Assembly (NCBI GenBank): GCA_016869695.1
Contig: VGDN01000043.1
Location: 1-8,733, forward strand
Origin: Alphaproteobacteria bacterium
Lineage (GTDB): Bacteria > Pseudomonadota > Alphaproteobacteria > Rickettsiales > UBA1997
Direction of reading: 5' to 3'
Length of the DNA stretch: 8,733 nucleotides
A model generated the notes under the pieces. It ran no database searches. It saw nothing but the letters and a program-made list of their open reading frames with translations, and was not told the origin of the DNA. Of this stretch, positions 1 through 7,004 are shown one piece after another. The position numbers and the translations under genes are program-made. Position 1 is the first letter of the stretch. Each line of letters begins with the position of its first letter.

Positions 1-1064
1 CGATTTACCCGTTCAAAAACCGAGCCAAGCTTTTGGTGGAAGACAACTTTCTTCAGATCATCAAGCCTTGATATTAAAGGCTTATTTAGATCTTCTTGGA
101 TAAAAAATTCGACATCAGAAAGGCGAGCGCGCACCAGATTTTCATTATCAGCAATAATCTTCTGCTCATTGCCTAAGGCGTTCGCAACAAAGATGAACTT
201 ACTGGCAAGCACTCCTTTTTTGTCTTTAAGGCAGAGATACTTCTGGTTGTTGCGCAAAGTTAAAATCAGTGCTTCATCAGGCAGATTTAGAAAGCGCTCT
301 TCAATTGATCCAACCAATGCCACCGGCCATTCGCAAAGACCAATGATCTCATCAAACAAAGCAGATTTTTCGTCATCAACCAACTCCAGATCTAGATTAA
401 ATTTAATTTTATGAACCTGCTCCATCAGCTTCTGCCGACGTAAATCCTGGTTTAAGACAATATTCTCATCTTTAAGAATCTCTTCATAATGCGCGGCATT
501 AGGAATAGGAAGAGGCTTGCTAGTTCTGCCGAAAGTCAGCTTGTTCGACTGTAAGCCAGCAAATTCACACTCGATTAATTCATCTCCAAGTAAGCAGGCG
601 ATATTCCTTACAGGTCTGATCCACCTGGCTCCACCATCATTCCAGCGCATCAATTTTGGCCAAGCAACGGTCATTTTTTGTAAAAGCTGCGGTAAGGATT
701 TCTGAATGATTTCAGAAGTTTTGATCTCTGACTCAGGACGCATAAAAACATAGGCGCCATCGCTTTCCTCTAGCTGAGTAACCTTAACACCAGCCGATCT
801 AGCAAATCCTTCAATCGCTTTTTGGTCAGCAGAAATTTTTGGCCCAACTCGCTTAACCGCCGACATTTTTTGCACATGATTGAGACGATAAATGTAAAGC
901 ACCAAACGGCGTGGGGTCACAAACACCTTTATCTGTAACTCATCAAACACCAAGCCGTTTTTGCTCAATGACTCTTTGGCGATCTGCAAAAAATTCTCCG
1001 ACGCGGCCTTTTGCATCTTGGCTGGAATCTCTTCGCTGAAAATTTCGAGAAGGAAGTCGGACAT
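1..1064 (-). CDS. glyS: Glycyl-tRNA synthetase beta subunit, N-terminal half (runs off the window)
   Basis: The beta subunit of the bacterial alpha2beta2 GlyRS binds tRNA-Gly and works with the catalytic alpha subunit (GlyQ) in the cytoplasm. Visible in the sequence: 354 codons read without a stop from ATG at 1064. They open with MSDFLLEIFSEEIPAK, the family signature (LLxEIxxEEIP). Further in are RWIRPVRNIACLLGDE, then FLNLPDEALILTLRNNQKYL, then NLVRARLSDVEFFIQED and KKVVFHQKLGSVFERV, all typical of the GlyRS beta core. Family members are near 690 residues, so about half is shown; the C-terminal tRNA-binding part lies beyond position 1. The start is set by the family N-terminus. No Shine-Dalgarno sequence precedes it. 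GlyQ, usually directly upstream, is not here; hom lies 58 bp upstream in the same direction. I re-read most of the frame by hand and found no frameshift. Confidence 0.95.
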   Translation of the reverse strand, partial: MSDFLLEIFSEEIPAKMQKAASENFLQIAKESLSKNGLVFDELQIKVFVTPRRLVLYIYRLNHVQKMSAVKRVGPKISADQKAIEGFARSAGVKVTQLEESDGAYVFMRPESEIKTSEIIQKSLPQLLQKMTVAWPKLMRWNDGGARWIRPVRNIACLLGDELIECEFAGLQSNKLTFGRTSKPLPIPNAAHYEEILKDENIVLNQDLRRQKLMEQVHKIKFNLDLELVDDEKSALFDEIIGLCEWPVALVGSIEERFLNLPDEALILTLRNNQKYLCLKDKKGVLASKFIFVANALGNEQKIIADNENLVRARLSDVEFFIQEDLNKPLISRLDDLKKVVFHQKLGSVFERVN

Positions 1065-1122
1065 AGAAAATAGTGTTCAGTGCTCAGTGCTTAGGCTCTC
1101 ATAAACTCTGAGCACTGGGTAC
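1065..1122. repeat. Heptad repeats and hairpin in the hom-glyS gap
   Basis: Three tandem heptads of the form AGTGYTY lie at 1072-1092 (AGTGTTC, AGTGCTC, AGTGCTT). A perfect 10-bp inverted repeat, CAGTGCTCAG at 1078-1087 and CTGAGCACTG at 1108-1117, encloses a 20-nt loop. With wobble pairs the arms extend outward to 1072 and about 1123, reaching the hom stop codon. In the transcribed (minus) direction the hairpin sits between the hom stop and the glyS ATG and is followed by ATTTTCT, so it could be a weak attenuator or terminator or simply a dispersed repeat. No function can be assigned from this sequence alone. Confidence 0.6.
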
Positions 1123-2343
1123 TTATTCCTCGACCCTAAAAAACTTGGCCGATTTGAAGTTTTGTAAAATTTCTGCGATTTCTTTTTCTTGTTGCCGACC
1201 AGTCAAGAAGCCACACAAAACCTGATCTCCGCGATCATGAAATGTGGCTTGTTCGATTTTGATTTGGTCGTCAAAAATTCTTTCCTGCGCTGAATTTTTG
1301 TCAGCGAACAAACGGATAAAATATTTTCCGATACGTGACGAAACCTTGTCAATCATAGCTTCGCGAAGATCATCTGCTTTTACTCCAAACAAAAATGATG
1401 CTCGACCACAAGCGATATCCATTAGGTCTGCAACCACTGCTGATGCGGTTGGAAGGCTGCCAGCACCAGAACCAACAATCAGTCCAACTCCAGAGTTAGA
1501 AGCCTTGTAGGCTATGGCGTTGTAAGCGCCATCGACTTGTGCTAACTGTGCAGATTTTTTGACAAGCGCTGGATAAACCGCCTGCCAACCAGCTCTAGCG
1601 CTAGCTAGAAGCTTAATTTTGTAACCAAACTCATCAGCAAGTTTGATATCATTAATACTCACCTCATCAATCCCTTCGATGTAAGTTTGAGCTAGTGCTG
1701 GCTTGGTTCCAGACACGATTGCAGCCAAGAGCGTAATCTTGTGCGCAGTATCCAAACCTTTGATGTCAGCAGACGGATCGGCCTCGGCATATCCCAAATC
1801 CTGCGCCTGTTTTAGCGCCACCGCGAAATCCAAATCCTCCTCTTTCATCTTTGTCAGGATAAAGTTCGAAGTGCCGTTGAGGATTGCTCGAATCTCCGTG
1901 ATTTCGTTGCCGGCGAGATTTTCTTTTATCGTCTTGATCACCGGCATAGCCGCTGCTACTGAGGCTTCAAAGCCGATGTAACTTCCATGTTTTTCAGCCA
2001 GCTTTGCTAATTCAAATCCGTACGTAGCAAGTAATGCCTTGTTGGCGGTAACAATTTTCTTACCATTTTTGATTGCTGTTTCGATCAACTCTTGGGCAGC
2101 TACATCTCCACCAATCACTTCAACAACAACATCAATTTCTGAATCATTCGCGAGACCAATTGGGTTGGCGTAAAACTTAATTTTTGGATCAACAAAATCC
2201 TTTTTGCTGCGCGCCGAAACCGCCACGATCTCAAGTTGTGTTTGGCTGCGTAAAGTCAGTAACTCAGAATCTTTTTTAAGAATTTCGTAAACACCGCGAC
2301 CAACGGTTCCAAGTCCGGCGAGGCCGATTCGTATTTTTGTCAT
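1123..2343 (-). CDS. hom: Homoserine dehydrogenase with a shortened ACT-like tail
   Basis: This enzyme reversibly reduces L-aspartate 4-semialdehyde to L-homoserine with NAD(P)H, the branch point to threonine and methionine. The 406-residue protein starts with a Rossmann nucleotide-binding motif (GLAGLGTVGRG, residues 7-17). VTANKALLA follows at 98-106, then NGTSNFILTKM at 156-166. The substrate and catalytic signature GYAEADPSADIKGLDTAHK is at 184-202 and GSGAGSLPTASAVVADL at 291-307. I chose ATG at 2343 because MTKIRIGLAG is the family N-terminus; the frame stays open upstream, but that extension (ATGs up to 2496) would run into ileS and has no family match. The last 66 residues (from about 340) look like an ACT domain whose first helix, normally containing a PGVL-type ligand loop, is shortened. 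It is codirectional with glyS and divergent from ileS. No clear Shine-Dalgarno sequence is present. Confidence 0.93.
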   Translation of the reverse strand: MTKIRIGLAGLGTVGRGVYEILKKDSELLTLRSQTQLEIVAVSARSKKDFVDPKIKFYANPIGLANDSEIDVVVEVIGGDVAAQELIETAIKNGKKIVTANKALLATYGFELAKLAEKHGSYIGFEASVAAAMPVIKTIKENLAGNEITEIRAILNGTSNFILTKMKEEDLDFAVALKQAQDLGYAEADPSADIKGLDTAHKITLLAAIVSGTKPALAQTYIEGIDEVSINDIKLADEFGYKIKLLASARAGWQAVYPALVKKSAQLAQVDGAYNAIAYKASNSGVGLIVGSGAGSLPTASAVVADLMDIACGRASFLFGVKADDLREAMIDKVSSRIGKYFIRLFADKNSAQERIFDDQIKIEQATFHDRGDQVLCGFLTGRQQEKEIAEILQNFKSAKFFRVEE

Positions 2344-2409
2344 GTCAGAATCTTGTAAAGAAAAGGCGGCGCGTTGTAGTTTTATCATAGTCAATTTCAA
2401 CTCAAAAAC
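2344..2409. promoter_or_regulatory. Divergent spacer between hom and ileS
   Basis: These 66 bp separate two divergent starts, so promoters for both genes must lie here or inside the opposite gene's 5' end. On the minus strand an AT-rich stretch contains TTGAC directly followed by TATGAT, but their spacing is wrong for a sigma-70 promoter. I find no convincing -35/-10 pair in either direction and no Shine-Dalgarno sequence before either ATG. No T-box leader fits in this short space, although T-boxes often precede aminoacyl-tRNA synthetase genes in Gram-positives. It is called only because position implies a regulatory role. Confidence 0.35.
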
Positions 2410-4887
2410 ATGAGACAGAAACATTACCCCGAAGCGAATCAGAACCTCGATTTTGCTTTGATGGAAGAGGAAGTACTGCGCTTTTGGCGAGAACAAAGAA
2501 TCTTCGAAAAATCAGTTGATATTCGTAAAGAATCAGAATTCGTTTTTTATGACGGCCCTCCTTTCGCCAATGGCCTTCCGCACTACGGCCACTTACTTAC
2601 CGGCTTCATCAAAGACTTAGTCGCCCGTTACCAAACCATGAAAGGCAAAAAAGTCGAACGGCGTTTCGGCTGGGATACGCATGGGCTACCGGTGGAAATG
2701 GAAACGGAAAAAGAACTTGGGGTTTCTGGTCAGCTGGCGATCCAAAAATTCGGCATCGAAAAATTTAACGATTCTTGCCGCTCTTCAGTGATGAAATATG
2801 CAGGTGATTGGGAGCATTACGTTACGCGCCAAGGTCGCTTCGTCGATTTCAAAAATAGCTACAAGACGATGGATCTGAGCTATATGGAATCAGTGATCTG
2901 GGCATTCAAACAGCTTTTTGACAAGGGATTACTCTACGAAGATTTTCGCGTCGTACCTTACTCCTGGGCTTGCCAAACGCCTTTGTCGAACTTCGAAACG
3001 AGGATGGATAATTCTTACCGGCAGAAGGCAAGTAAGGCGGTGACGGTTAGGTTTGAAATCGAAAAGTGGGGTCAGACCCCAACATCGTTGATTGTCTGGA
3101 CAACAACACCGTGGACTCTGCCTTCGAACCTAGCGCTCGCTGTTGGAAGGGAGATTGATTACGCGGTTTTAAAGAAAGGCGATGAAGCCCTAATCCTTGC
3201 CAATTCTCTCATTGAAAAATTCGCTAAAGATCTCGGAGAGTTTGAGAAAATAAAAACCGTGAAAGGCGCGCAGCTTATAGGGCTGACATATAAACCACTT
3301 TTCCCTTATCTCATCAACAAAACCAAAAATTCTTATCAAGTTCTTCACGGCGATTTCGTTTCTACCGAAGAGGGAACCGGCATCGTGCACTTGGCGCCGG
3401 GCTTTGGTGAAGATGACCAGATTTTGTGTAAAACCCACGGCATCCCTACTCTCTGCCCGGTCGACGAGGGCGGAAGATTTACTTCCGAGATGTATGATCT
3501 TTCCCGCCCCTCCCCGAACGCTTCGCATTCGACTCCCCCTCAAGGGGAGGGTAATCACCCCCCCCTTGAGGGGGAGTCGGTGAGCGTAAGCGAACCGGTG
3601 GGGGGTCTTATACTCAAAGGCCGCCAAGTTTTCGAAACCAATGACGACATCATCAAGTATCTCAAGGCTAGTGGCTTGTGGCTTAAGACCGAACAATATC
3701 TTCACAACTACCCTCACTGCTGGCGCACCGACACACCTTTGATTTACAAAGCGGTCAGCTCGTGGTACGTGAAAGTCACCAATTTCAAAGATCGCATGGT
3801 CGAGCTCAACCAAGGCATCAACTGGATTCCGGAGCATGTAAAAAATGGGCAGTTCGGAAAGTGGCTCGAAGGCGCAAGAGATTGGTCAATCACACGCAAC
3901 CGCTTCTGGGGCTGTCCGGTGCCGGTTTGGAAAAGTGAAACTGGGAAGATAAAGGTCTTTGGATCAGTTGCTGAAATCGAAAAAATCTCCGGAAAAAAAA
4001 TCGACAATCTCCATCGCCCTTTCATCGACGAGATCACTTTTGTTGAAGATGGTGAAACTTACAAACGGGTCACCGACGTGCTTGATTGCTGGTTTGAATC
4101 CGGATCAATGCCTTATGCGCAAGTGCATTATCCTTTCAAAAATAAAGAGTGGTTTGAGGAAAATTTCCCAGCGGATTTCATCACCGAATATGTCGCTCAG
4201 ACTCGCGGTTGGTTTTACACTTTGATGGTTCTATCCACCGCCCTATTCGATCGCGCGCCTTTCAAAAACGTTATTTGTCACGGCACGATTCTTGACGAGA
4301 ACTCACAAAAACTTTCCAAGCGCCTACGAAATTATACTGATCCGCTCGAAATTTTCTCCAGCCTCGGCTCAGATGCCATGCGCTTTTACATGATTTCGCA
4401 ACCGGTCATGCGTGGACAAGAACTGCGCATCGACAAGGAAGGAAAAGCGATACGCGACACGTTACGTTTGTCGATCAAACCATTAATCAACGCTTTTAAC
4501 TTCTTCTGCCTCTACGCCAATGCTGACGGGGTGAAGGCTAAACGAATCGAGCTAAATAAAAATTTCGACAATGTTTTGGATCGCTACATCTTGGCAAAGT
4601 TGAAATCCTCAGTACAAAAAATCGACGCGGCAATGAATAACTACGACACCGTCACTGCCTGCGAAGAATTTAATCAATTTTTTGAGGCACTGAATAACTG
4701 GTATATCCGCAGAAATCGTCAGCGTTTTTGGAAGGGGGCCGAAGAAAATAATATTGATCAAGACAAACAAAACGCTTACGACGTTTTGTACACGGTTTTA
4801 GTCACGATGTGCGAAGCCGCTGCGCCATTATTACCATTTACAACGGAATTTGTGTGGAGGGGGTTGAGCGACAATGCCATCAAATAA
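2410..4887 (+). CDS. ileS: Isoleucyl-tRNA synthetase, C-terminally truncated and carrying an in-frame palindromic insertion
   Basis: IleRS charges tRNA-Ile and edits misactivated valine. The 825 residues contain the class I HIGH motif as HYGH (58-61) and the editing-domain signatures WTTTPWTLPSN (230-240) and GTGIVHLAPGFGEDD (322-336). RNRFWGCPVPVW is at 496-507, DVLDCWFESGSMPYAQ at 556-571, and the KMSKS loop appears as KLSKR (634-638). The N-terminus (YPE...LMEEEVLRFW) matches the long Rickettsia-type IleRS, supporting ATG at 2410. Two oddities stand out. First, about 36 residues (about 365-400) are encoded by a GC-rich palindrome. Second, the protein ends ten residues into the segment beginning WRGLSDNAIK, in the middle of the anticodon-binding helical domain. 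Bacterial IleRS normally continues for about 200 residues in the E. coli type and more in the long type. The remainder is not in the window in any frame. Composition changes at the same point. The catalytic site is intact, but aminoacylation is doubtful. Confidence 0.92.
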   Translation: MRQKHYPEANQNLDFALMEEEVLRFWREQRIFEKSVDIRKESEFVFYDGPPFANGLPHYGHLLTGFIKDLVARYQTMKGKKVERRFGWDTHGLPVEMETEKELGVSGQLAIQKFGIEKFNDSCRSSVMKYAGDWEHYVTRQGRFVDFKNSYKTMDLSYMESVIWAFKQLFDKGLLYEDFRVVPYSWACQTPLSNFETRMDNSYRQKASKAVTVRFEIEKWGQTPTSLIVWTTTPWTLPSNLALAVGREIDYAVLKKGDEALILANSLIEKFAKDLGEFEKIKTVKGAQLIGLTYKPLFPYLINKTKNSYQVLHGDFVSTEEGTGIVHLAPGFGEDDQILCKTHGIPTLCPVDEGGRFTSEMYDLSRPSPNASHSTPPQGEGNHPPLEGESVSVSEPVGGLILKGRQVFETNDDIIKYLKASGLWLKTEQYLHNYPHCWRTDTPLIYKAVSSWYVKVTNFKDRMVELNQGINWIPEHVKNGQFGKWLEGARDWSITRNRFWGCPVPVWKSETGKIKVFGSVAEIEKISGKKIDNLHRPFIDEITFVEDGETYKRVTDVLDCWFESGSMPYAQVHYPFKNKEWFEENFPADFITEYVAQTRGWFYTLMVLSTALFDRAPFKNVICHGTILDENSQKLSKRLRNYTDPLEIFSSLGSDAMRFYMISQPVMRGQELRIDKEGKAIRDTLRLSIKPLINAFNFFCLYANADGVKAKRIELNKNFDNVLDRYILAKLKSSVQKIDAAMNNYDTVTACEEFNQFFEALNNWYIRRNRQRFWKGAEENNIDQDKQNAYDVLYTVLVTMCEAAAPLLPFTTEFVWRGLSDNAIK
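3067..3081. repeat. 15-bp palindrome TGGGGTCAGACCCCA within ileS
   Basis: Perfect 7-bp arms (TGGGGTC and GACCCCA) flank a single central base. It encodes the short linker before WTTTPWTLPSN in the IleRS editing domain, a place where homologues vary in length. It may be a small dispersed palindrome or chance in a GC-rich linker; no flanking duplication is seen. Confidence 0.4.
3502..3605. repeat. GC-rich palindromic element inserted in frame in ileS
   Basis: Perfect 17-bp inverted arms lie at 3531-3547 (GACTCCCCCTCAAGGGG) and 3562-3578. They extend inward to about 3552/3557 with one mismatch. Outside them is a second, imperfect pair: a cgaacgcttcgcattc-like left part (3515-3530) faces gtgagcgtaagcgaacc (3581-3596), with C-rich and G-rich ends. 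The whole unit is bounded by TCTT at 3498-3501 and again at 3606-3609, a possible 4-bp target duplication. Unit plus one TCTT is 108 bp, exactly 36 codons. Removing it gives the IleRS reading EMYDL-ILKGRQVF, a smooth join for this family. The inserted residues are rich in Pro, Ser and Gly. This resembles the behaviour of Rickettsia palindromic elements, which insert inside genes without breaking the frame, but I do not claim membership in a named family. Confidence 0.8.
4856..4876 (+). promoter_or_regulatory. Purine-rich GGAGGGGG ahead of the GT2 start
   Basis: GGAGGGGG at 4856-4863 is the only strong anti-Shine-Dalgarno match before any start codon in the window. It lies within ileS coding sequence and is 10 nt from the ATG at 4874 measured from its last G. 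It could drive translation of the glycosyltransferase by coupling to the truncated ileS, whose stop at 4885-4887 overlaps the new gene by 14 bp. Confidence 0.45.
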
Positions 4888-5833
4888 AATAGCGGTAATA
4901 ATCCCATGCTACCAAGTTAGAGATAATATTATCTCGGTTATTGGCGGCATTAATTCACATATCAAAAATATATATGTCGTGGACGATGCCTGCCCACAAA
5001 AAAGCGGTGATTATGTTCGAGAATTTTGCAAAGATGAGAGGGTGAAGGTTATTTATAACCATATTAATCAGGGTGTTGGGGGAGCTGTTATTGCTGGATA
5101 TAAGGAGGCATTAAAAGATGATAATGATATATTGGTGAAACTAGATGGTGATGGGCAAATGGATCCATCGATGATTAATTCACTGATCGCCCCAATTATT
5201 TCCGGCAAAGCTGATTATACTAAAGGAAATAGATTTTTTTATCCTGAAGAAATAACTGATATGCCATTAATCAGGATTATTGGTAATATTATACTCTCTT
5301 TCGTGAATAAGATTTCTTCTGGATATTGGAATATATTTGATCCAACTAATGGATATACTGCGATTAGTCGCGATGTATTAAAAATGCTGCCACTAGATAA
5401 GATAAATAAGAGATATTTCTTTGAATCTGATATGCTATTCCGTCTAAATATCATTAGAGCTGTGGTGTATGATGTTCCAATGCCTCCAATATATAATAAT
5501 GAGAAAAGCGGATTTAGAATCTTTGATAATATGTTTTTATTCGCAAGAAAGCATATCTGTAATAGCTTCAAACGTATATTTTATAATTATTACCTACGTG
5601 ATTTTTCTATTGCCTCAATTGAACTTTCACTTGGTGGTTTTCTTTTAATACTCGGAATAATCTTTGGTATAATAAATTGGCAATATAGTATCGAATCATC
5701 TAATCCCGCAACCGCCGGCACCGTTATGCTCTGCGCCCTTCCAATAATCATCGGATTCCAACTTTTGCTTTCTTTCTTGAATTATGATGTGACTCATACA
5801 CCGACAAAGCCAATTACAAATATTGTTGGATAA
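4874..5833 (+). CDS. GT2 family glycosyltransferase (Dpm1-like, membrane-anchored)
   Basis: It probably transfers a sugar from a nucleotide sugar to a lipid or polyprenyl phosphate at the inner face of the cytoplasmic membrane. The 319 residues form a GT-A fold. IAVIIPCYQ is at 6-14 and a nucleotide-binding DD at 37-38. The metal-binding D-x-D region is DGDGQMDP at 91-98, followed by FDPTNGYTAIS at 155-165 and an acceptor-side FESDMLFR at 183-190. Two hydrophobic segments follow (about 252-268 and 284-304), then the NYDV...KPI ending common in this subfamily. Length and both ends look complete. The sequence is far more AT-rich than ileS, which it overlaps by 14 bp, and no promoter of its own is visible, so it may depend on ileS transcription. 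Its 3' end overlaps the convergent gene by 20 bp. The acceptor and donor cannot be read from sequence. Confidence 0.9.
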   Translation: MPSNKIAVIIPCYQVRDNIISVIGGINSHIKNIYVVDDACPQKSGDYVREFCKDERVKVIYNHINQGVGGAVIAGYKEALKDDNDILVKLDGDGQMDPSMINSLIAPIISGKADYTKGNRFFYPEEITDMPLIRIIGNIILSFVNKISSGYWNIFDPTNGYTAISRDVLKMLPLDKINKRYFFESDMLFRLNIIRAVVYDVPMPPIYNNEKSGFRIFDNMFLFARKHICNSFKRIFYNYYLRDFSIASIELSLGGFLLILGIIFGIINWQYSIESSNPATAGTVMLCALPIIIGFQLLLSFLNYDVTHTPTKPITNIVG

Positions 5834-6992
5834 TATTGATCAAATCTTGCGCTCTGTGACGATATGTATGTTGCTTTAAAACCCTTTCTCTAGCCGCCCT
5901 TCCAACTTCTAATCTTTTAGCATCATTATTTAATAAATAACGATATAGATCAATCGCCTCTTCATAAGAATTAATCACAAATATTTCCTTTCCCGGCTCA
6001 AACCACAATTCTATTCCATTATGTGGGTTTGATATTGTACAACTTTCCATTGCCGCCAATTCAAATGGACGGCCAGGTGTTGTGCCATATAGATTAGCTT
6101 GGGTACTGCGAGTAATAGAAAGGTTTATTTTGCTACGACAAACATTATTGCGTATTTTACTAGTACCAAAATTCTGAATTAATTCCGCCTTACCAACCTC
6201 ACCAATATTTCTTCCTTGCACAACAAATCTTTTATTCGGTAAATTACGAGAAGGATTTGATATCATTTTCTCTATCCATTCATCTCGATACTCTCGACCA
6301 TTACCATAAAAAAATATGTCAATATCGTGCCCAATATTATTAACTGGTTTAAAAATATCTGGGTTAGTAGCCATAAATAATGTATGTATATTCTTCACAC
6401 CCATCTTCTTTAATAGATTCACACCACCAATACTATTAATGATAAACGCGGTATATTCACTTAAATCAGCACCATGATATATCCGAAAACCAGTAGAAAA
6501 GCCCAACATTGATGGCAAGCTTGAAGGGATATCCCAATCAAAATAAAACACGGGCTTGTGATATTTAGTAATAATCTCTTTAGCAATTCCAGTGAGGTGA
6601 TTAAGCGGTGTAGTTAAAAATATTACCGCATCTATATCTTGTTCCTGCTTCAATATATTATCAATATGACTTAACCATAATGGTGCAATTATATTATTGG
6701 CGGTTTTGCGAATTAAATAATCAGATATTGATTCTTTTTTTGTATTATTAAAATTTTTTACAGGAAAAAATTTTCTCTTTATATTACGCACATTCTTAAA
6801 TAAATCACCCTGCCATTTTGCCGGATTTTTTGCCGACCTCCACCACAAGGACTCAATCGCCGGTCCTTGATATGGTGAAGCAATGATATCAACTCCCAAT
6901 TCAGATAATTCTTTTAATAACATCCACCAAGCTGTGGTGGCGCTAAATGGTTGCGATATATCTAGTGATGACGGAATAACTAATAACTTCAT
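5814..6992 (-). CDS. CgeB-like glycosyltransferase (GT4-type C-terminal domain)
   Basis: The 392-residue soluble protein has an N-terminal Rossmann-like half starting MKLLVIPSSL. Its C-terminal half reads HTLFMATNPDIF (203-214), DIDIFFYGNG (223-232) and KRFVVQGRN (254-262), then the donor-site signature GRPFELAAMESC (307-318) and ELWFEPGKEIFV (328-339). This is the arrangement of CgeB/Glyco_trans_1_2-type transferases, which probably use a nucleotide sugar; donor and acceptor are unknown. ATG at 6992 fits MKLL. Only a weak GGGA lies upstream, about 16 nt away. A palindromic element separates it from the upstream UPF0104 gene. Without that element the two genes would overlap as ATGA, so it was probably the second gene of a coupled pair. 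It is convergent with the GT2 gene. Confidence 0.8.
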   Translation of the reverse strand: MKLLVIPSSLDISQPFSATTAWWMLLKELSELGVDIIASPYQGPAIESLWWRSAKNPAKWQGDLFKNVRNIKRKFFPVKNFNNTKKESISDYLIRKTANNIIAPLWLSHIDNILKQEQDIDAVIFLTTPLNHLTGIAKEIITKYHKPVFYFDWDIPSSLPSMLGFSTGFRIYHGADLSEYTAFIINSIGGVNLLKKMGVKNIHTLFMATNPDIFKPVNNIGHDIDIFFYGNGREYRDEWIEKMISNPSRNLPNKRFVVQGRNIGEVGKAELIQNFGTSKIRNNVCRSKINLSITRSTQANLYGTTPGRPFELAAMESCTISNPHNGIELWFEPGKEIFVINSYEEAIDLYRYLLNNDAKRLEVGRAARERVLKQHTYRHRAQDLINIIQQYL

Positions 6993-6998
6993 AAGATT

Positions 6999-7004
6999 TT
7001 TATC
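6999..7004. repeat. Left copy of 6-bp direct repeat TTTATC (probable target-site duplication)
   Basis: TTTATC lies immediately outside the left end of the 180-bp palindromic element. The identical hexamer lies immediately outside its right end, as expected for a target duplication made on insertion. Confidence 0.75.

Noticed and set aside
169..705. Short plus-strand open frames inside glyS
   Set aside because: They lie opposite a continuous, family-matching glyS frame and have no start signals or recognisable content.
1244..1981. Plus-strand open frames opposite hom
   Set aside because: Antisense shadows of the conserved homoserine dehydrogenase frame.
2344..2496. N-terminal extension of 51 residues on hom
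   Set aside because: The frame is open, but it overlaps the ileS start and the added residues do not look like the family; MTKIRIGLAG at 2343 is the usual N-terminus.
3190..3837. 215-codon open frame on the minus strand inside ileS
   Set aside because: It is opposite a well-supported IleRS coding region and includes the antisense reading of the palindrome; no recognisable domain.
4868..4990. Frameshift explaining the early end of ileS
   Set aside because: Reading the other frames after WRGL gives only the glycosyltransferase N-terminus or stops, not IleRS sequence, so the end is a breakpoint and not a simple frameshift.
5239..5571. Minus-strand open frame inside the GT2 gene
   Set aside because: AT-rich antisense shadow with no recognisable motif.
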